Assembly: GCF_013410035.1 (NCBI RefSeq)
Contig: NZ_JACCBW010000005.1
Coordinates: forward strand, 1-64,000
Origin: Nocardioides cavernae
Lineage (GTDB): Bacteria; Actinomycetota; Actinomycetes; Propionibacteriales; Nocardioidaceae
Length of the DNA: 64,000 nucleotides
Direction of reading: 5' to 3'
The notes below the pieces were generated by a model. The model saw only the letters and a program-made list of their open reading frames with translations. It did no database searches and had not been told where the DNA came from. This document shows positions 49,318 to 57,957 of the stretch, piece after piece (within the stretch, counting starts at the first letter, position 1; each line of letters starts with the position of its first letter). The translations under genes and the position numbers were made by a program.

Positions 49318-50604
49318 TCAGCGCCCGTGTGCCCGAGCGCCGCGGACGTCGAGCCAGACCAGGCGGTGGTCGCTCGTCGGGAACGGGTAGGTGCCGATCA
49401 GCCGGGGGAACAGCGGGTCGGTCGACCCGAGCCAGTAGACGCCCGCGCCCGTCACGCGCAGCCGACGGCCGGGCAGGACGTAGTCGGCACGCAGGTTGCC
49501 CGGGGCGGTGTCGGTGAAGTCCGCGGTGTCCTCGGCGGCCGGGCCCCGGTGCGTCAGGTTGGCCCCGCCGTCGCGCCCGGCCGCCTCGACCGCGCCCGCC
49601 GACGCGGGGTGCGGGTCCTCGATCCTCGGGTGGTCGAGCAGCTGCAGGACCGCGTCGTCGTAGGAGTCGCCGTCGAACGGGTCGGCGTTCTGGTCGCCGG
49701 CGATCACGAAGTCCTGACCGCGGCCCAGGCCGCCGTCCCCGCCGTCGTCGTCGTGGATGTACGCCGCCTTCCGTCCGCCCGCGACGTAGTCGGCCCAGAA
49801 GCGGATCTCGTCGTGGTTGCGGGCGCCGTTGCGGTCCTCGGGACCGTCGAAGGTGGGCGGCGTCGGGTGCGAGACGAGGAAGTGCACGGGCTTGCGGCCC
49901 GGAAGCGCGATCGGGACGTCCCAGTGCGACTTCGAGGACAGCCGTAGCACGTCGAGCTCCTCGGGCGAGTACCAGTCGCCGGGCGCGGGGGTCGCCGGGT
50001 CGTCGGGCAGGACGGCGCCGGGCATGTCCTTCCAGAGGAAGCGCTGGAAGGTGCGCACCTGGTCGGTCAGGATCGGGTGCTTGGAGTAGACGACCATGCC
50101 GTACTGACCGGGGAACGACCCGAAGCCGAACGCGTCGTCGCCGCCGCCGACCGCGCCGTCGTTGTCGAGGTCGAAGCCGCTCGGCACGCCGGTGTTGACC
50201 GGCGCGACGTAGTAGTAGGGGTAGTCGACCGGGGCGGCGCCGTTCTGGCCGACGGCGAGGTAGTTGTCGCGGAACAGCTCGGCGGCCACGCCGCCCTCGA
50301 CGTGGTCGAACTCGTTGACCAGCACGACGTCGGGGTCCATGCGCTGGATGGTCTCCGCCACCGCGGACGCCTGCGCGTTGCCGGGCGCGGACAGGTCACG
50401 GACGAGGTCGCCGGCCGCCGCGCGGTTGAGCGAGGCGTTGAACGTCGCGAACCGGACGTCGTGGTGGTGGTGGTGGCCGTGGCCACCGGGGCCTCCCGGT
50501 CCGTGCCCTCCGGCGGCAGCGGGGGCGACGAGCGCAGGGGCGGCCAGGCCGGTGAGGGCGAGGGTGGCGAGCGCCGCGAGGGCGGTGCGGGGTCGAGGAG
50601 TCAT
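49318..50604 (-). CDS. Secreted endonuclease/exonuclease/phosphatase-family protein
   Basis: A 428-aa exported protein. A signal peptide (ALAALATLALTGLAAPALVA) is followed by a Gly/His-rich linker including HHHHH and then an EEP fold: RFATFNASLN, VLVNEFDHVEGG with the catalytic Glu, YGMVVYSKHPI, FLVSHPTPPTFDG, FVIAGDQNADP and LRADYVLP with SDHRLVWLDV at the end. Such proteins cut DNA/RNA or phosphodiesters. It lies upstream of phoX on the same strand, so together they could release phosphate from extracellular nucleic acids. ATG at 50604 gives a normal signal peptide. Confidence 0.83.
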   Translation of the reverse strand: MTPRPRTALAALATLALTGLAAPALVAPAAAGGHGPGGPGGHGHHHHHDVRFATFNASLNRAAAGDLVRDLSAPGNAQASAVAETIQRMDPDVVLVNEFDHVEGGVAAELFRDNYLAVGQNGAAPVDYPYYYVAPVNTGVPSGFDLDNDGAVGGGDDAFGFGSFPGQYGMVVYSKHPILTDQVRTFQRFLWKDMPGAVLPDDPATPAPGDWYSPEELDVLRLSSKSHWDVPIALPGRKPVHFLVSHPTPPTFDGPEDRNGARNHDEIRFWADYVAGGRKAAYIHDDDGGDGGLGRGQDFVIAGDQNADPFDGDSYDDAVLQLLDHPRIEDPHPASAGAVEAAGRDGGANLTHRGPAAEDTADFTDTAPGNLRADYVLPGRRLRVTGAGVYWLGSTDPLFPRLIGTYPFPTSDHRLVWLDVRGARAHGR

Positions 50605-50680
50605 GCGTGGGGAGCCTTCCGAGAGTCCGATGAGCGGATGGACCAACCTACGACGACGGGCGGAGCGGCCTTGACCTGCG

Positions 50681-51313
50681 ATGCTGGCGCCCGTGATCCC
50701 CGGCCCGCGCCGTACGGCGATGCTCCTCCTCGGCTGTGTCGTCCTCGGGACGGGTGTGGCGCTCCTCCTCGCGGCGGACCTCGGCTCGGACGGCTACTCG
50801 ACGTTCGTCAACGGGCTCACCCTCGCCACCGGTGTGGCGTTCTGGGTGGTCAACCTGGTCGTCGGCGTGGTGCTGGTCGTCCTGGCCGCGCTGCGGGGTG
50901 TACGCCCGGGGGTGGGCACGGTGGTGCAGGTCGTGCTGGTGGGGGTGACCGTGTCCGTCGTGCTCGCCCTGCTCCCGACGCCGGGTGCGACCGGGTGGCG
51001 GGTCGCGCTCCTCCTCGCCGCCTTCCCCGTGCTCGCGGTCGGCATCGCGCTCTACCTCGGCAGCCACACGGGGGCCGGTCCGGCCGAGGCCGCCGCACTC
51101 GCGTGGGACCCGCCCGTCCCGTTCCGGTGGAGCTACAGCGTCGTGCAGGGCGGGGGAGCGCTCGCCGGCTGGCTCCTGGGCGCGACCGTGGGCGTGGGCA
51201 CCCTCGCCGTGATCGTCCTCCTCGGTCCCGCGGTGGACCTCACGGCCCGGATCCTGCGGCTGGATCTCCGCCAGGAGACGGATCCGGCACTGCGGGAGGA
51301 CGACCTAGCCTGA
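50681..51313 (+). CDS. YczE/YyaS/YitT-family membrane protein
   Basis: A 210-aa membrane protein with five or six helices. GVALLLAADLGSDGYSTFVN near residue 25 is the hallmark loop of the YczE/YitT family, followed by WVVNLVVGVVLVVLAAL and FPVLAVGIALYLGSHTGAGP. Function unknown. ATG at 50681 is given, but GTG at 50693 (VIPGPRRTAM), with GATGCT 7 bp before it, is equally plausible. Its stop overlaps the -10 box of the next gene. Confidence 0.75.
   Translation: MLAPVIPGPRRTAMLLLGCVVLGTGVALLLAADLGSDGYSTFVNGLTLATGVAFWVVNLVVGVVLVVLAALRGVRPGVGTVVQVVLVGVTVSVVLALLPTPGATGWRVALLLAAFPVLAVGIALYLGSHTGAGPAEAAALAWDPPVPFRWSYSVVQGGGALAGWLLGATVGVGTLAVIVLLGPAVDLTARILRLDLRQETDPALREDDLA
51306..51311 (+). promoter_or_regulatory. 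-10 box TAGCCT (leaderless start)
   Basis: TAGCCT ends 6 bp before the ATG of the GPP34 gene and overlaps the last codons and stop of the upstream gene. No Shine-Dalgarno sequence is seen. Confidence 0.55.
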
Positions 51314-51317
51314 CGTC

Positions 51318-51980
51318 ATGTTGATCGCCGAAGAGCTGTTCCTCCTCCTGCGACGTGACGACGGCAAGCCGGAGAACTCGATGGCCTACCGGGGCTACGG
51401 GTTCGCCGCCGCGCTGATCACCGACCTCGTGGTCGCCGAGCGCATCACGCTCAGCGACGACAAGGACCCGCGGATGACCGTCCTGGCCCCAGGGCCGCTG
51501 GCGCACCCGGCCCTCGACGCCGCCATGCGGCGGCTGCAGGACCGGGACGGCAAGAAGCTGTCGTCGCTGGTCACCGACGGCAAGGTCGCGCGGGAGAAGG
51601 AGCTCGCCGCGGCGCTGGCTGCAGCAGGCGTGATCCGCATCGAGGAGAAGCGGGCCCTGGGCCTGGTGCCCGAGCGCTACCCCGTGGTCCACGGCGAGCC
51701 GGAGCGCCGGGTGCGCGAGCGGCTCCGCACCGTCCTGGCGGGCGGCACCGCAGCTCCGGGCGACGCCGCGCTGCTGGCCATCCTGCAGGGGCTCGAGGTC
51801 GCCCCGAAGGTGCTCGAGGAGGAGCGCGGCGGCCTGGGAAAGAAGGAGCTCAAGCGCCGCATCGAGGAGGTCTCCGTCCACATCGCCGCGGCTGACGCCG
51901 TCGGCAAGGCGGTGTCCGCGATGAACACGGCCATGATGACCGCGGTCATCGTCCCGATCGTGGTGTCCGGCAGCAGCTGA
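51318..51980 (+). CDS. GPP34 (GOLPH3-like) family protein
   Basis: A 220-aa mainly helical soluble protein of the GPP34 family, the bacterial relatives of the Golgi phosphatidylinositol-4-phosphate-binding protein GOLPH3. Seen: MLIAEELFLLLRRDDGKPEN at the start, GFAAALITDLVVAERI, a variable DDKDPRMTVL strand and a C-terminal helix MNTAMMTAVIVPIVVSGSS. In actinobacteria it is common and of unknown function, perhaps at the inner face of the membrane. ATG at 51318 follows TAGCCT by 6 bp. Confidence 0.85.
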   Translation: MLIAEELFLLLRRDDGKPENSMAYRGYGFAAALITDLVVAERITLSDDKDPRMTVLAPGPLAHPALDAAMRRLQDRDGKKLSSLVTDGKVAREKELAAALAAAGVIRIEEKRALGLVPERYPVVHGEPERRVRERLRTVLAGGTAAPGDAALLAILQGLEVAPKVLEEERGGLGKKELKRRIEEVSVHIAAADAVGKAVSAMNTAMMTAVIVPIVVSGSS

Positions 51981-51996
51981 TCGGCCAGCCGGACGG

Positions 51997-52039
51997 CCGC
52001 GGGGCCGCAGCACGCTGCGCAAGGGCTGCGGCCCCGCGG
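51997..52039. terminator. Strong bidirectional hairpin
   Basis: CCGCGGGGCCGCAGC and GCTGCGGCCCCGCGG form a perfect 15-bp stem with a 13-nt loop, between the convergent GPP34 and hsp20 genes. It is the longest perfect stem found in the window; no T-run follows. Confidence 0.7.
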
Positions 52040-52071
52040 TGGGCCCGGGATCGGGCCGGGGTCGGGCCGGG

Positions 52072-52503
52072 TCAGGCCGTGAGCTCGGCGTGCTCCCCGC
52101 TGCGGTCGGACCCGGAGATCTCGATCTTGCGCGGCTTGGCCTTCTCGGCGACCGGGACGACCAGCCGCAGCACCCCGTCGTCGTACGACGCCTCGATCCG
52201 GTCGAGGTCGAGGTTGTCGCCCAGCACGAGCTGGCGGCTGAACGCTCCCCGCGGACGCTCGGAGGCGAGGGCCTCCCAGTCACCGTTGCGAGCGACACGC
52301 TCGGCGCGGACGGTCAGTACGTTGCGCTCGACGTCGAGGTCGATGCTGTCGCGGGAGACCCCCGGCAGGTCGAACTCGATGACGAACCGGTCGCCCTCGC
52401 GCCACGCGTCCATCGGCATCACGGCGGGCCGGTTGGTCGTGCCCAGGAGCTGCTGGGTCAGGCGGTCGAGGTCACGGAACGGGTCGGTGGTTCGAAGCAG
52501 CAT
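52072..52503 (-). CDS. Hsp20/alpha-crystallin small heat-shock protein
   Basis: A 143-aa small heat-shock chaperone that holds unfolding proteins. The alpha-crystallin domain covers about residues 38-128: [52 protein letters not shown] and [20 protein letters not shown] (GVLxLxxP strand). The C-terminal tail with KPRKIEI carries the I-x-I oligomer contact. ATG at 52503 is preceded by CCAGGAGGAGAC. The divergent gap to the MerR-like gene holds a consensus promoter and a palindromic operator. Confidence 0.92.
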   Translation of the reverse strand: MLLRTTDPFRDLDRLTQQLLGTTNRPAVMPMDAWREGDRFVIEFDLPGVSRDSIDLDVERNVLTVRAERVARNGDWEALASERPRGAFSRQLVLGDNLDLDRIEASYDDGVLRLVVPVAEKAKPRKIEISGSDRSGEHAELTA

Positions 52504-52543
52504 GTCTCCTCCTGGATCTGTCGGGTGGACCGCTCGGTCCACG

Positions 52544-52565
52544 ACCTGTATTGATGGTTACAGGT
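52544..52565. promoter_or_regulatory. Operator palindrome ACCTGTA-N8-TACAGGT
   Basis: ACCTGTA and TACAGGT form a perfect 7-8-7 inverted repeat between hsp20 and the MerR-like gene. It begins 3 bp downstream of the hsp20 -10 box, covering the likely start of transcription, as for a repressor. The adjacent MerR/HspR-like protein is the obvious candidate ligand. Confidence 0.6.
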
Positions 52566-52567
52566 TT

Positions 52568-52596
52568 CTTATAGTCGATCCGTGAGGCAAGATCAA
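52568..52596 (-). promoter_or_regulatory. hsp20 promoter TTGATC-N17-TATAAG
   Basis: Minus strand: TTGATC (52596-52591), 17 bp, TATAAG (52573-52568), the closest match to a vegetative -35/-10 promoter in the window. The leader to the hsp20 ATG is about 57 nt. Confidence 0.6.
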
Positions 52597-52627
52597 GCCA
52601 CCAGTACATGCTTCTCGAGGAGGGTCC

Positions 52628-52909
52628 GTGGCAGCGAACGACACCGGGGTCTACGCCATCTCCGTGGCCGCCGCGATGGTCTCGATGGAGGTCCAGAACC
52701 TGCGCGTGTACGAGCGGCGCGGGCTGCTGACGCCCGACCGCACCGCGGGCGGCACCCGCCTCTACAGCCCCGACGACGTGGAGCGGCTGGGCCGCATCCG
52801 CACGCTGCTCGCCGAGGGCCTCAACCTCGCCGGCGTCGCTCGGGTCCTCGAGCTGGAGGACGAGGTGACCCGGCTGCGGGCGCGGCTCGCGAGGAGGCAC
52901 TCAGCCTGA
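52628..52909 (+). CDS. MerR-family regulator, HspR-like
   Basis: A 93-aa MerR-type DNA-binding protein: AISVAAAMVSMEVQNLRVYE forms the helix-turn-helix, followed by RRGLLTPDRTAGGTRLYS (wing) and DVERLGRIRTLLAEGLNLAG, then a short coiled coil. The GLL-P-RT-GG-R-YS and EGLNLAGV blocks match HspR, the heat-shock repressor, but the protein is shorter and lacks an effector domain. GTG at 52628 follows GAGGAGGGTCC. It is divergent from hsp20 and probably represses it through the palindrome at 52544-52565. Its stop overlaps the convergent exonuclease gene by 9 bp. Confidence 0.8.
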   Translation: MAANDTGVYAISVAAAMVSMEVQNLRVYERRGLLTPDRTAGGTRLYSPDDVERLGRIRTLLAEGLNLAGVARVLELEDEVTRLRARLARRHSA

Positions 52910-53893
52910 CGCCGGCCTGCTCGTCAGCACCCGCACCGCGAAGTCGGTGGTGAAGTCGTTGTCGAGGAAGCCGACGACCTTCGTCACCCGGTCGAGGTCG
53001 AGGGGGAGGAGCCCCCGGGACCCCGGGACGTCCGGGGTCAGGCCGAGGTCCAGGTCGTCGCGCCCCGACATCATCTGCACGTTGAAGTCGTAGCGCTCCC
53101 GCGCGCCCGGCGCCAGCAACCGGCGTACGACCGTGCCGCCGACCCGACGTCCCCCGGTCTCCGCCGACCAGTCGTCCAGCGCGGCGAGGAGGTTGCGGCC
53201 CCCCTGGTGGTCGACGTCGGCCCACGCGGCGTCCATCGACCCGGCCACGTCGAGGAGGATCGCCGCGGTCTTCTCGCCGATGCCCTGGACGCCGGGGAGG
53301 TTGTCGCTCGTGTCGCCGCGCAGGGCGGCGAACGCGAGGTAGTTGGCCGGGCGGACACCGTACATGTTGAACAGCCTCGCCGGGTTGAGCATCGGTGACC
53401 CGTGGATGCCGCCGTCGATGAGGCGCAGCACCTGCGTGTGCTGGCTGATGTGTGCGAAGGCGTCGCGGTCGGAGGTGATGATCACGCAGTCCCAGCCGTG
53501 CGCCTCGGCCCACCGGGCGCCGGACGCGTTGATGTCGTCGGCCTCGAGGCCGGGCGGGGTGACCGTGGCCAGGCCCAGCGCGTCGAGCAGGGCGCCCGCG
53601 CGCTCCAGCTGGTCGACGAGCTCGGGGTCCTTCTGTGCCCGGCCGGCCTTGTAGTCGGGATAGGCGTCGCGCCGCACCGACCCCGTCCGGTCGTCGAGCC
53701 CGAACAGCACCGCGTCGGGTGCGAAGGAGTCGATCGACTCGAGGATCTGGCGCAGCATGCCGTGCAGCGCCCAGATCGGCCGAGCCTGACGGTCCCGCAG
53801 ACCGGTGTGTGCGCGCGCGTGGTGGTTGCGGTGCAGCAGCGACGGTGCGTCGACGACCAGCAGGAGGCGGCGGGACCGGGAGTCGGGTGTCAT
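52901..53893 (-). CDS. 5'-3' exonuclease (FEN/PolI N-terminal type)
   Basis: A 330-aa flap-endonuclease-like protein resembling the N-terminal nuclease domain of DNA polymerase I. Metal-binding acidic residues are in LLVVDAPSLLHR, VLFGLDDRTGSVRRDAYPDY (with Arg/Tyr arch residues), GLEADDINASGA, ITSDRDAFA and the helix-hairpin-helix block GDTSDNLPGVQGIGEKTA. It removes RNA or flaps 5' to 3'. Many actinobacteria have a free-standing copy beside full PolA. ATG at 53893; the open frame upstream lies within sequence antisense to the ABM gene. Confidence 0.87.
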   Translation of the reverse strand: MTPDSRSRRLLLVVDAPSLLHRNHHARAHTGLRDRQARPIWALHGMLRQILESIDSFAPDAVLFGLDDRTGSVRRDAYPDYKAGRAQKDPELVDQLERAGALLDALGLATVTPPGLEADDINASGARWAEAHGWDCVIITSDRDAFAHISQHTQVLRLIDGGIHGSPMLNPARLFNMYGVRPANYLAFAALRGDTSDNLPGVQGIGEKTAAILLDVAGSMDAAWADVDHQGGRNLLAALDDWSAETGGRRVGGTVVRRLLAPGARERYDFNVQMMSGRDDLDLGLTPDVPGSRGLLPLDLDRVTKVVGFLDNDFTTDFAVRVLTSRPASG

Positions 53894-53981
53894 GGCGATC
53901 GCCGACAGCCTAGGCGAGGCTCGTAGGGTCGGGAGGATCCGGCCGGACCCCAGCCGGGTCCCAGCGACCTGAGGAGAGACG

Positions 53982-54305
53982 TTGATCTTCATCACCGCCA
54001 AGTTCACGATCAAGCCCGAGCACGCGGACGCGTGGCCCGACCTCTCCCGTGCCTTCACCGAGGCGACACGTGCCGAGGAGGGGTGCCTGTGGTTCGAGTG
54101 GTCGCGCAGCCTCGACGACCCGGACACGTACGTCCTCGTCGAGGCGTTCCGCGACGGCGACGCGGGCGGTGCGCACGTGGGCAGCGACCACTTCCGGGCC
54201 GCGCAGGCCGAGCTCCCGCAGTACCTCGTCCGGACGCCCGACATCGTCAGCACCGAGGTCGACCAGGACGGCTGGAACGAGCTGGGGGAGATGCGGGTCG
54301 ACTGA
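53982..54305 (+). CDS. Antibiotic biosynthesis monooxygenase (ABM) domain protein
   Basis: A 107-aa single ABM-domain protein: MIFITAKFTIKPEHADAW, EEGCLWFEWSRSLDDPDTYV and SDHFRAAQAELPQYLV, the dimeric ferredoxin-like fold of putative quinol monooxygenases such as YgiN. The His in DHF and Trp/Glu in the core are kept. TTG at 53982 is the start because GAGGAGAGACG lies right before it. It may protect against quinones; there is no pathway context. Confidence 0.8.
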   Translation: MIFITAKFTIKPEHADAWPDLSRAFTEATRAEEGCLWFEWSRSLDDPDTYVLVEAFRDGDAGGAHVGSDHFRAAQAELPQYLVRTPDIVSTEVDQDGWNELGEMRVD

Positions 54306-54322
54306 GGCCGGCCCCGGGTGCG

Positions 54323-55048
54323 TCAGGCGCCCAGCTCCTCCACGTACGCCGCGAAGCCGCCGACCGCGCGGCCGGCGCGGCGGCCCGACGTCTCGACCGG
54401 GATCGCGCCCGTGGCGACCCAGCGCTCGCCCGCGTCCCGCACGGCCTGGACCAGGACGACGTCCTCGTGCAGCGCGAGCGGGGGGAACCCTCCGGCACGC
54501 CGGTAGGCGCCCAGGGTGAGGCCGAGGTTGGCGCCGTGGACGTGCTCGTGGCCGTCCGCGGAGCTGTGCCGGGCGTGCCAGCCGGCCAGGGCCCGCGCGG
54601 AGAGGTCGCCGGGACGCGGGACGACGGTGCCGACGACCATGCGGACACCCTCGTCCGCCCAGTCCAGCTGCGTCGTGAGCCAGTCCGGCGGGACGGCGCT
54701 GTCGGCGTCGGTGCAGGCCACCCAGGGCCCGTCGCCGCCCGCGGCGGCCCGGGCGCACCCGGCGTGCCAGGCCGCTGCGGCCTCCACACCGGCGGCGCGG
54801 GCGGTGCCGACGCATCCGTCGGAGGTCGTCAGCGCGGTGACTCCCGGCCGGGCGCGGACGACGGCGGGCGAGCCGTCGGTGCAGGCGTCGAGCACGACGA
54901 ACACCCGCGCCACCACGTCCGGGCGGGTCTCCCGCAGCCCCGCCAGCGCCACGTCCAGCGCGTCGAGGCAGCGCGGCAGGAGCTCCTCCTCGTCGCGGGC
55001 CGGCACGACGACGGCGACGGCCCCGGTCCTGTCGTGCGCCGCGGTCAC
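54323..55048 (-). CDS. Family 2 glycosyltransferase
   Basis: A 241-aa GT-A fold glycosyltransferase. It shows VAVVVPARDEEELLPRCLDA at the N-terminus, VFVVLDACTDGS, the DxD-like VACTDADSAVPPDWL near residue 120 that binds the sugar nucleotide, and ALHEDVVLVQAV near 200. No membrane helices. GTG at 55048 overlaps the stop of the PIG-L/methyltransferase gene (GTGA), and it is the last gene of the three-gene operon from 57437. Donor and acceptor are not known; with the partners, it may add a sugar that is later deacetylated and methylated. Confidence 0.82.
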   Translation of the reverse strand: MTAAHDRTGAVAVVVPARDEEELLPRCLDALDVALAGLRETRPDVVARVFVVLDACTDGSPAVVRARPGVTALTTSDGCVGTARAAGVEAAAAWHAGCARAAAGGDGPWVACTDADSAVPPDWLTTQLDWADEGVRMVVGTVVPRPGDLSARALAGWHARHSSADGHEHVHGANLGLTLGAYRRAGGFPPLALHEDVVLVQAVRDAGERWVATGAIPVETSGRRAGRAVGGFAAYVEELGA

Positions 55049-56385
55049 CCCGGCCGCCCGAGCACGTGGAGGAGGAAGTCGGGCTCCTGGTGCTCGACGA
55101 GCACGGGGAAGCCGGCCGCCAGGAAGGCGTCGTGCACCGCGGGGCCGGCCAACGGCCAGCCGACGGGCTGGTGCCGCCAGTGGCACAGGACGAGGTGGCC
55201 GCGTGCGGTGAGCGACGCCGCACACCGCTCGACGACCGCGTCGAGCCGCCGCGGGCTGAGGAAGTAGCCGACCTCGGAGACGCACACCAGGTCGAACTGA
55301 CCGTCCGGCCACTCGTCCGGCACCTGCGCCAGCCGGACGGTGAGCGCGCTGCCACCCGTCCCGGCCGCGCGCGACCGGGCCGCCTCGACGGCGGCGGGGC
55401 TGGCGTCGACCGCCAGCAGGCGGTCGCACCGTCCCGCGAGGTCGACGGCGAGGGCGCCCACCGAGCAGCCGACCTCGAGCCCGGAGCGGTAGTGCTCGCC
55501 GGGCAGGGCGGCCAGGGTCACCGCCCGCTTGCGCCGCTCGTACCAGGAGTCGACGTCCCACGGGTCGGCGCGCTCCCGGTGGACGCGGTCGAGGGCATCG
55601 TCCGGCGCTGCGTCCGGCGCTGCATCCGGCGCTGCGTCGCCGGTGAACCACACCTCGGCGTGCCGCGCGAAGTGGGCGAGCAGCCCAGGGCCGAGGAGCA
55701 CCTCGTCGCCGGGCGCGTCCGAGAGCGGGCGGACCTGGCTGCCGTGGGCCTGGACGGCCGCGGACTTGGCCGCGACGGCGTCCGGCCCGAGGTCGAGCCG
55801 GAGCGTGCCCGCGGACGGGAGCGCGGACGGGTCGCCCCAGTGCCACCACCAGACCGGGTACTCCCAGAGCCGGGCGTCGGTGCGGCTGGCGGCGACCGCC
55901 GCCGCCCGGCCCGCGGCCTCGTGGTCGGGGTGGCCGTCACCGCGCCAGGGCGCGACGAGCACGACGTCGTCACCGTGGGTCCCCACGACCTCGACGAGCG
56001 CAGCGACCAGCTCGTCCTCGTGCTCGGCCACCGCCCCGTCGGGCAGGCCGAGCACCGTGGCCGGGGCGCCGGGTGCGAGCAGGTCGACAGCCCGGTGCAG
56101 CTCGACCGCCCGGACGGCTGCGAGCCGGTCGGGGGTGTGCGTGGGCGAGCCGGGGTGGGAACGCTCGCCGTGGGTGGCCGAGACGACCTCGACGCGCCAG
56201 CCCGCGGCGTACGCCGTGCGCACGAGGCCACCGGCGCCGAGGGTCTCGTCGTCCGGGTGGGCGGCCACGACGACCAACCGGCCCGGGGCGTCGGGCAGCG
56301 CGAGGCCCGGCAGGGAGGCGACCGCCGCGTCCCAGGCCGCGGCGCTCGTGCCGGGGCGGTCGTGGTGGAACAGGGCTCGCGTCAC
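55045..56385 (-). CDS. PIG-L deacetylase fused to SAM methyltransferase
   Basis: A 446-aa two-domain enzyme. Residues about 30-250 are a PIG-L/LmbE N-acetylglucosaminyl deacetylase domain: [18 protein letters not shown] with the zinc-binding [19 protein letters not shown], and [14 protein letters not shown] with the second His pair. A linker of three near-identical APDA repeats (12-bp DNA repeats near 55600-55635) follows. Residues about 265-440 form a class I methyltransferase: [34 protein letters not shown] and [17 protein letters not shown] at 56385 overlaps the stop of the acyl-CoA dehydrogenase-like gene; its own stop overlaps the GT2 start. Substrate likely an amino sugar conjugate (inference). 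Confidence 0.87.
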   Translation of the reverse strand: MTRALFHHDRPGTSAAAWDAAVASLPGLALPDAPGRLVVVAAHPDDETLGAGGLVRTAYAAGWRVEVVSATHGERSHPGSPTHTPDRLAAVRAVELHRAVDLLAPGAPATVLGLPDGAVAEHEDELVAALVEVVGTHGDDVVLVAPWRGDGHPDHEAAGRAAAVAASRTDARLWEYPVWWWHWGDPSALPSAGTLRLDLGPDAVAAKSAAVQAHGSQVRPLSDAPGDEVLLGPGLLAHFARHAEVWFTGDAAPDAAPDAAPDDALDRVHRERADPWDVDSWYERRKRAVTLAALPGEHYRSGLEVGCSVGALAVDLAGRCDRLLAVDASPAAVEAARSRAAGTGGSALTVRLAQVPDEWPDGQFDLVCVSEVGYFLSPRRLDAVVERCAASLTARGHLVLCHWRHQPVGWPLAGPAVHDAFLAAGFPVLVEHQEPDFLLHVLGRPG

Positions 56386-57437
56386 CAGGCGGGCGTCCCG
56401 TCGCGCAGCACCTCGCGACCGAGCGCCGCCGCGTCACGCTCGGCGTGCCACTGGCGGAGGTAGAGGTCGAGGTCCGCGACCCGGCGGGCGTGGTCCTCGT
56501 CGGTGGCGAGCGGACTCGGGCCCAGCCCGTGGCCGGTCCGGCGGAGCACGTCCTCCGCGGCCCCGGCGACCACCTCGCGGGCGCGCAGCGCGCTGCGCCA
56601 GCCGGCGGCACCCGCCAGCGCGCCGGCGTCCAGGTCGGCCGCCGCCTGCGCCAGCACGCACCCCGCCGCGTGGAGGCGGGCGTCGACGGCCCCGAGGTGC
56701 ATCTCGGCGACCTGGTCGGGCGTACGGCTGCGCGAGGCGGCCAGCAGGCGCCGGGCGATGCCGACGGCACCGCCGAACCAGACGGCCGCGACACCGATCG
56801 CGCCCCACGCGAAGCCGGGCCGCTCGAGGTACCACCCGGCGGAGCCGACCGCACGCGCCCGGGCCGCCATGAAGTCCACCGGTCCGGAGTCGACGGCGGC
56901 GAGGCCCCGCGCCACCCAGGTGCCGGGCACGGGTGCCACGCCGTCCTGGCGCAGGTCGACGGCGAACAGCCGGCGCTCGGTGCCGACCCACGCGCTGACG
57001 AGCGCCTGGTCGAGGTCCGCGGCGACCGAGCACCAGTGCTTGCGCCCGTCGAGCAGGTGGCCCGCGCCGTCGGGTCGCGCCCGCAGCGGCTCACCGGGAC
57101 CCTCGGCGGCGTACACGCCCCAGGTCCCGTCGCCGGCATCTTCTGCGGCCTGGCGCAGGATCGCGAGGGCGTCGAGGTGGGGCTCGACGACGCGCGCCAC
57201 GGTGAGGTCCGCCGCGCCCAGGGTGGCGAGGGCCGACCAGAGGTGTGCCGTCCGGCCCTCGCCGGGTGCGGGCAACCGGCGGCCGAGGTCGCCCGCGAGC
57301 CCGACGGCGACGCGCACGTCACCGGCCGCTCGTCGTGCCGCGGCGTGCAGCGCTGCGAGGTGGGCACGCTCGTCGTCGTCAGGGTGCCCGACCACCACGG
57401 GGCCTGCTCCGCCGTCGCGTCCGTCGTCACCCGTCAC
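56382..57437 (-). CDS. Acyl-CoA dehydrogenase-like protein
   Basis: A 351-aa flavoenzyme-like protein resembling acyl-CoA dehydrogenases but shorter than the usual 380-400. Seen: [20 protein letters not shown] (N-terminal helical domain), [20 protein letters not shown] (substrate/FAD beta domain), [12 protein letters not shown] and the C-terminal helix [21 protein letters not shown] cannot place the catalytic Glu with confidence. GTG at 57437 is chosen because AGGAGGGGACCA precedes it. First gene of a translationally chained operon with a PIG-L/methyltransferase and a GT2, which suggests work on a lipid- or acyl-linked sugar rather than fatty-acid breakdown. Confidence 0.75.
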   Translation of the reverse strand: MTGDDGRDGGAGPVVVGHPDDDERAHLAALHAAARRAAGDVRVAVGLAGDLGRRLPAPGEGRTAHLWSALATLGAADLTVARVVEPHLDALAILRQAAEDAGDGTWGVYAAEGPGEPLRARPDGAGHLLDGRKHWCSVAADLDQALVSAWVGTERRLFAVDLRQDGVAPVPGTWVARGLAAVDSGPVDFMAARARAVGSAGWYLERPGFAWGAIGVAAVWFGGAVGIARRLLAASRSRTPDQVAEMHLGAVDARLHAAGCVLAQAAADLDAGALAGAAGWRSALRAREVVAGAAEDVLRRTGHGLGPSPLATDEDHARRVADLDLYLRQWHAERDAAALGREVLRDGTPAW

Positions 57438-57542
57438 TGGTCCCCTCCTGCCGTGGCCCATCCGGACGCTAGGGGGTCGGCTCGCCGTGCCGGGACCTCC
57501 CAACGGGCGGTCCCGCCACCGCCCGAGGTGCACGATGGAGCC

Positions 57543-57932
57543 ATGCCACCGGAGCCGAAGACCTGCCAGTCGTGCGGACGCACCATCGAGTGGCGCAAGA
57601 AGTGGGAACGCGACTGGGACCAGGTGCGCTACTGCTCGGCCGCCTGCCGCAAGCGCGGGGTGAGCGACGTCGACCGGCGCCTGGAGTCGACGATCCTCGA
57701 CCTGCTCGACCAGCGCGCCGCGTCGGCCACGATCTGCCCGTCCGAGGCCGCCCGCGCCGTCGCTGCCGGCACGGGCGGTGGCAGCGACGACGAGGGCTGG
57801 CGCGACCTCATGGAGCCCGCCCGACGGGCCGCACGCCGGCTGGTCGAGCGGGGCGAGGTGGAGATCACCCAGGCCGGGCACGTCGTCGACCCGTCGACCG
57901 CCAAGGGGCCGATCAGGATCCGACGCGCCTGA
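57543..57932 (+). CDS. DUF2256-DUF3253 protein
   Basis: A 129-aa basic protein. Residues 1-40 are a DUF2256 zinc finger, [16 protein letters not shown] and [12 protein letters not shown] (C-x2-C ... C-x3-C). Residues 48-129 are DUF3253, a winged-helix-like domain: [20 protein letters not shown] and [15 protein letters not shown], ending KGPIRIRRA. The combination suggests a small nucleic-acid-binding protein; function unknown. ATG at 57543 follows CACGAT and six bases. It is divergent from the acyl-CoA dehydrogenase operon. Confidence 0.83.
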   Translation: MPPEPKTCQSCGRTIEWRKKWERDWDQVRYCSAACRKRGVSDVDRRLESTILDLLDQRAASATICPSEAARAVAAGTGGGSDDEGWRDLMEPARRAARRLVERGEVEITQAGHVVDPSTAKGPIRIRRA

Positions 57933-57933
57933 C

Positions 57934-57954
57934 GCGGTCCGGTCGGGCGACCGC
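57934..57954. terminator. Short hairpin between convergent genes
   Basis: GCGGTC, a 9-nt loop, and GACCGC lie directly after the DUF2256-DUF3253 stop and 3 bp before the end of the convergent oxidoreductase gene. Short stem, so only a weak terminator call. Confidence 0.3.
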
Positions 57955-57957
57955 GGG

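Noticed and set aside
52501..52627. HAIR element (CTTGAGT-N7-ACTCAAG) upstream of hsp20
   Set aside because: No match allowing two mismatches per arm was found by eye; the clear dyad is ACCTGTA-N8-TACAGGT instead.
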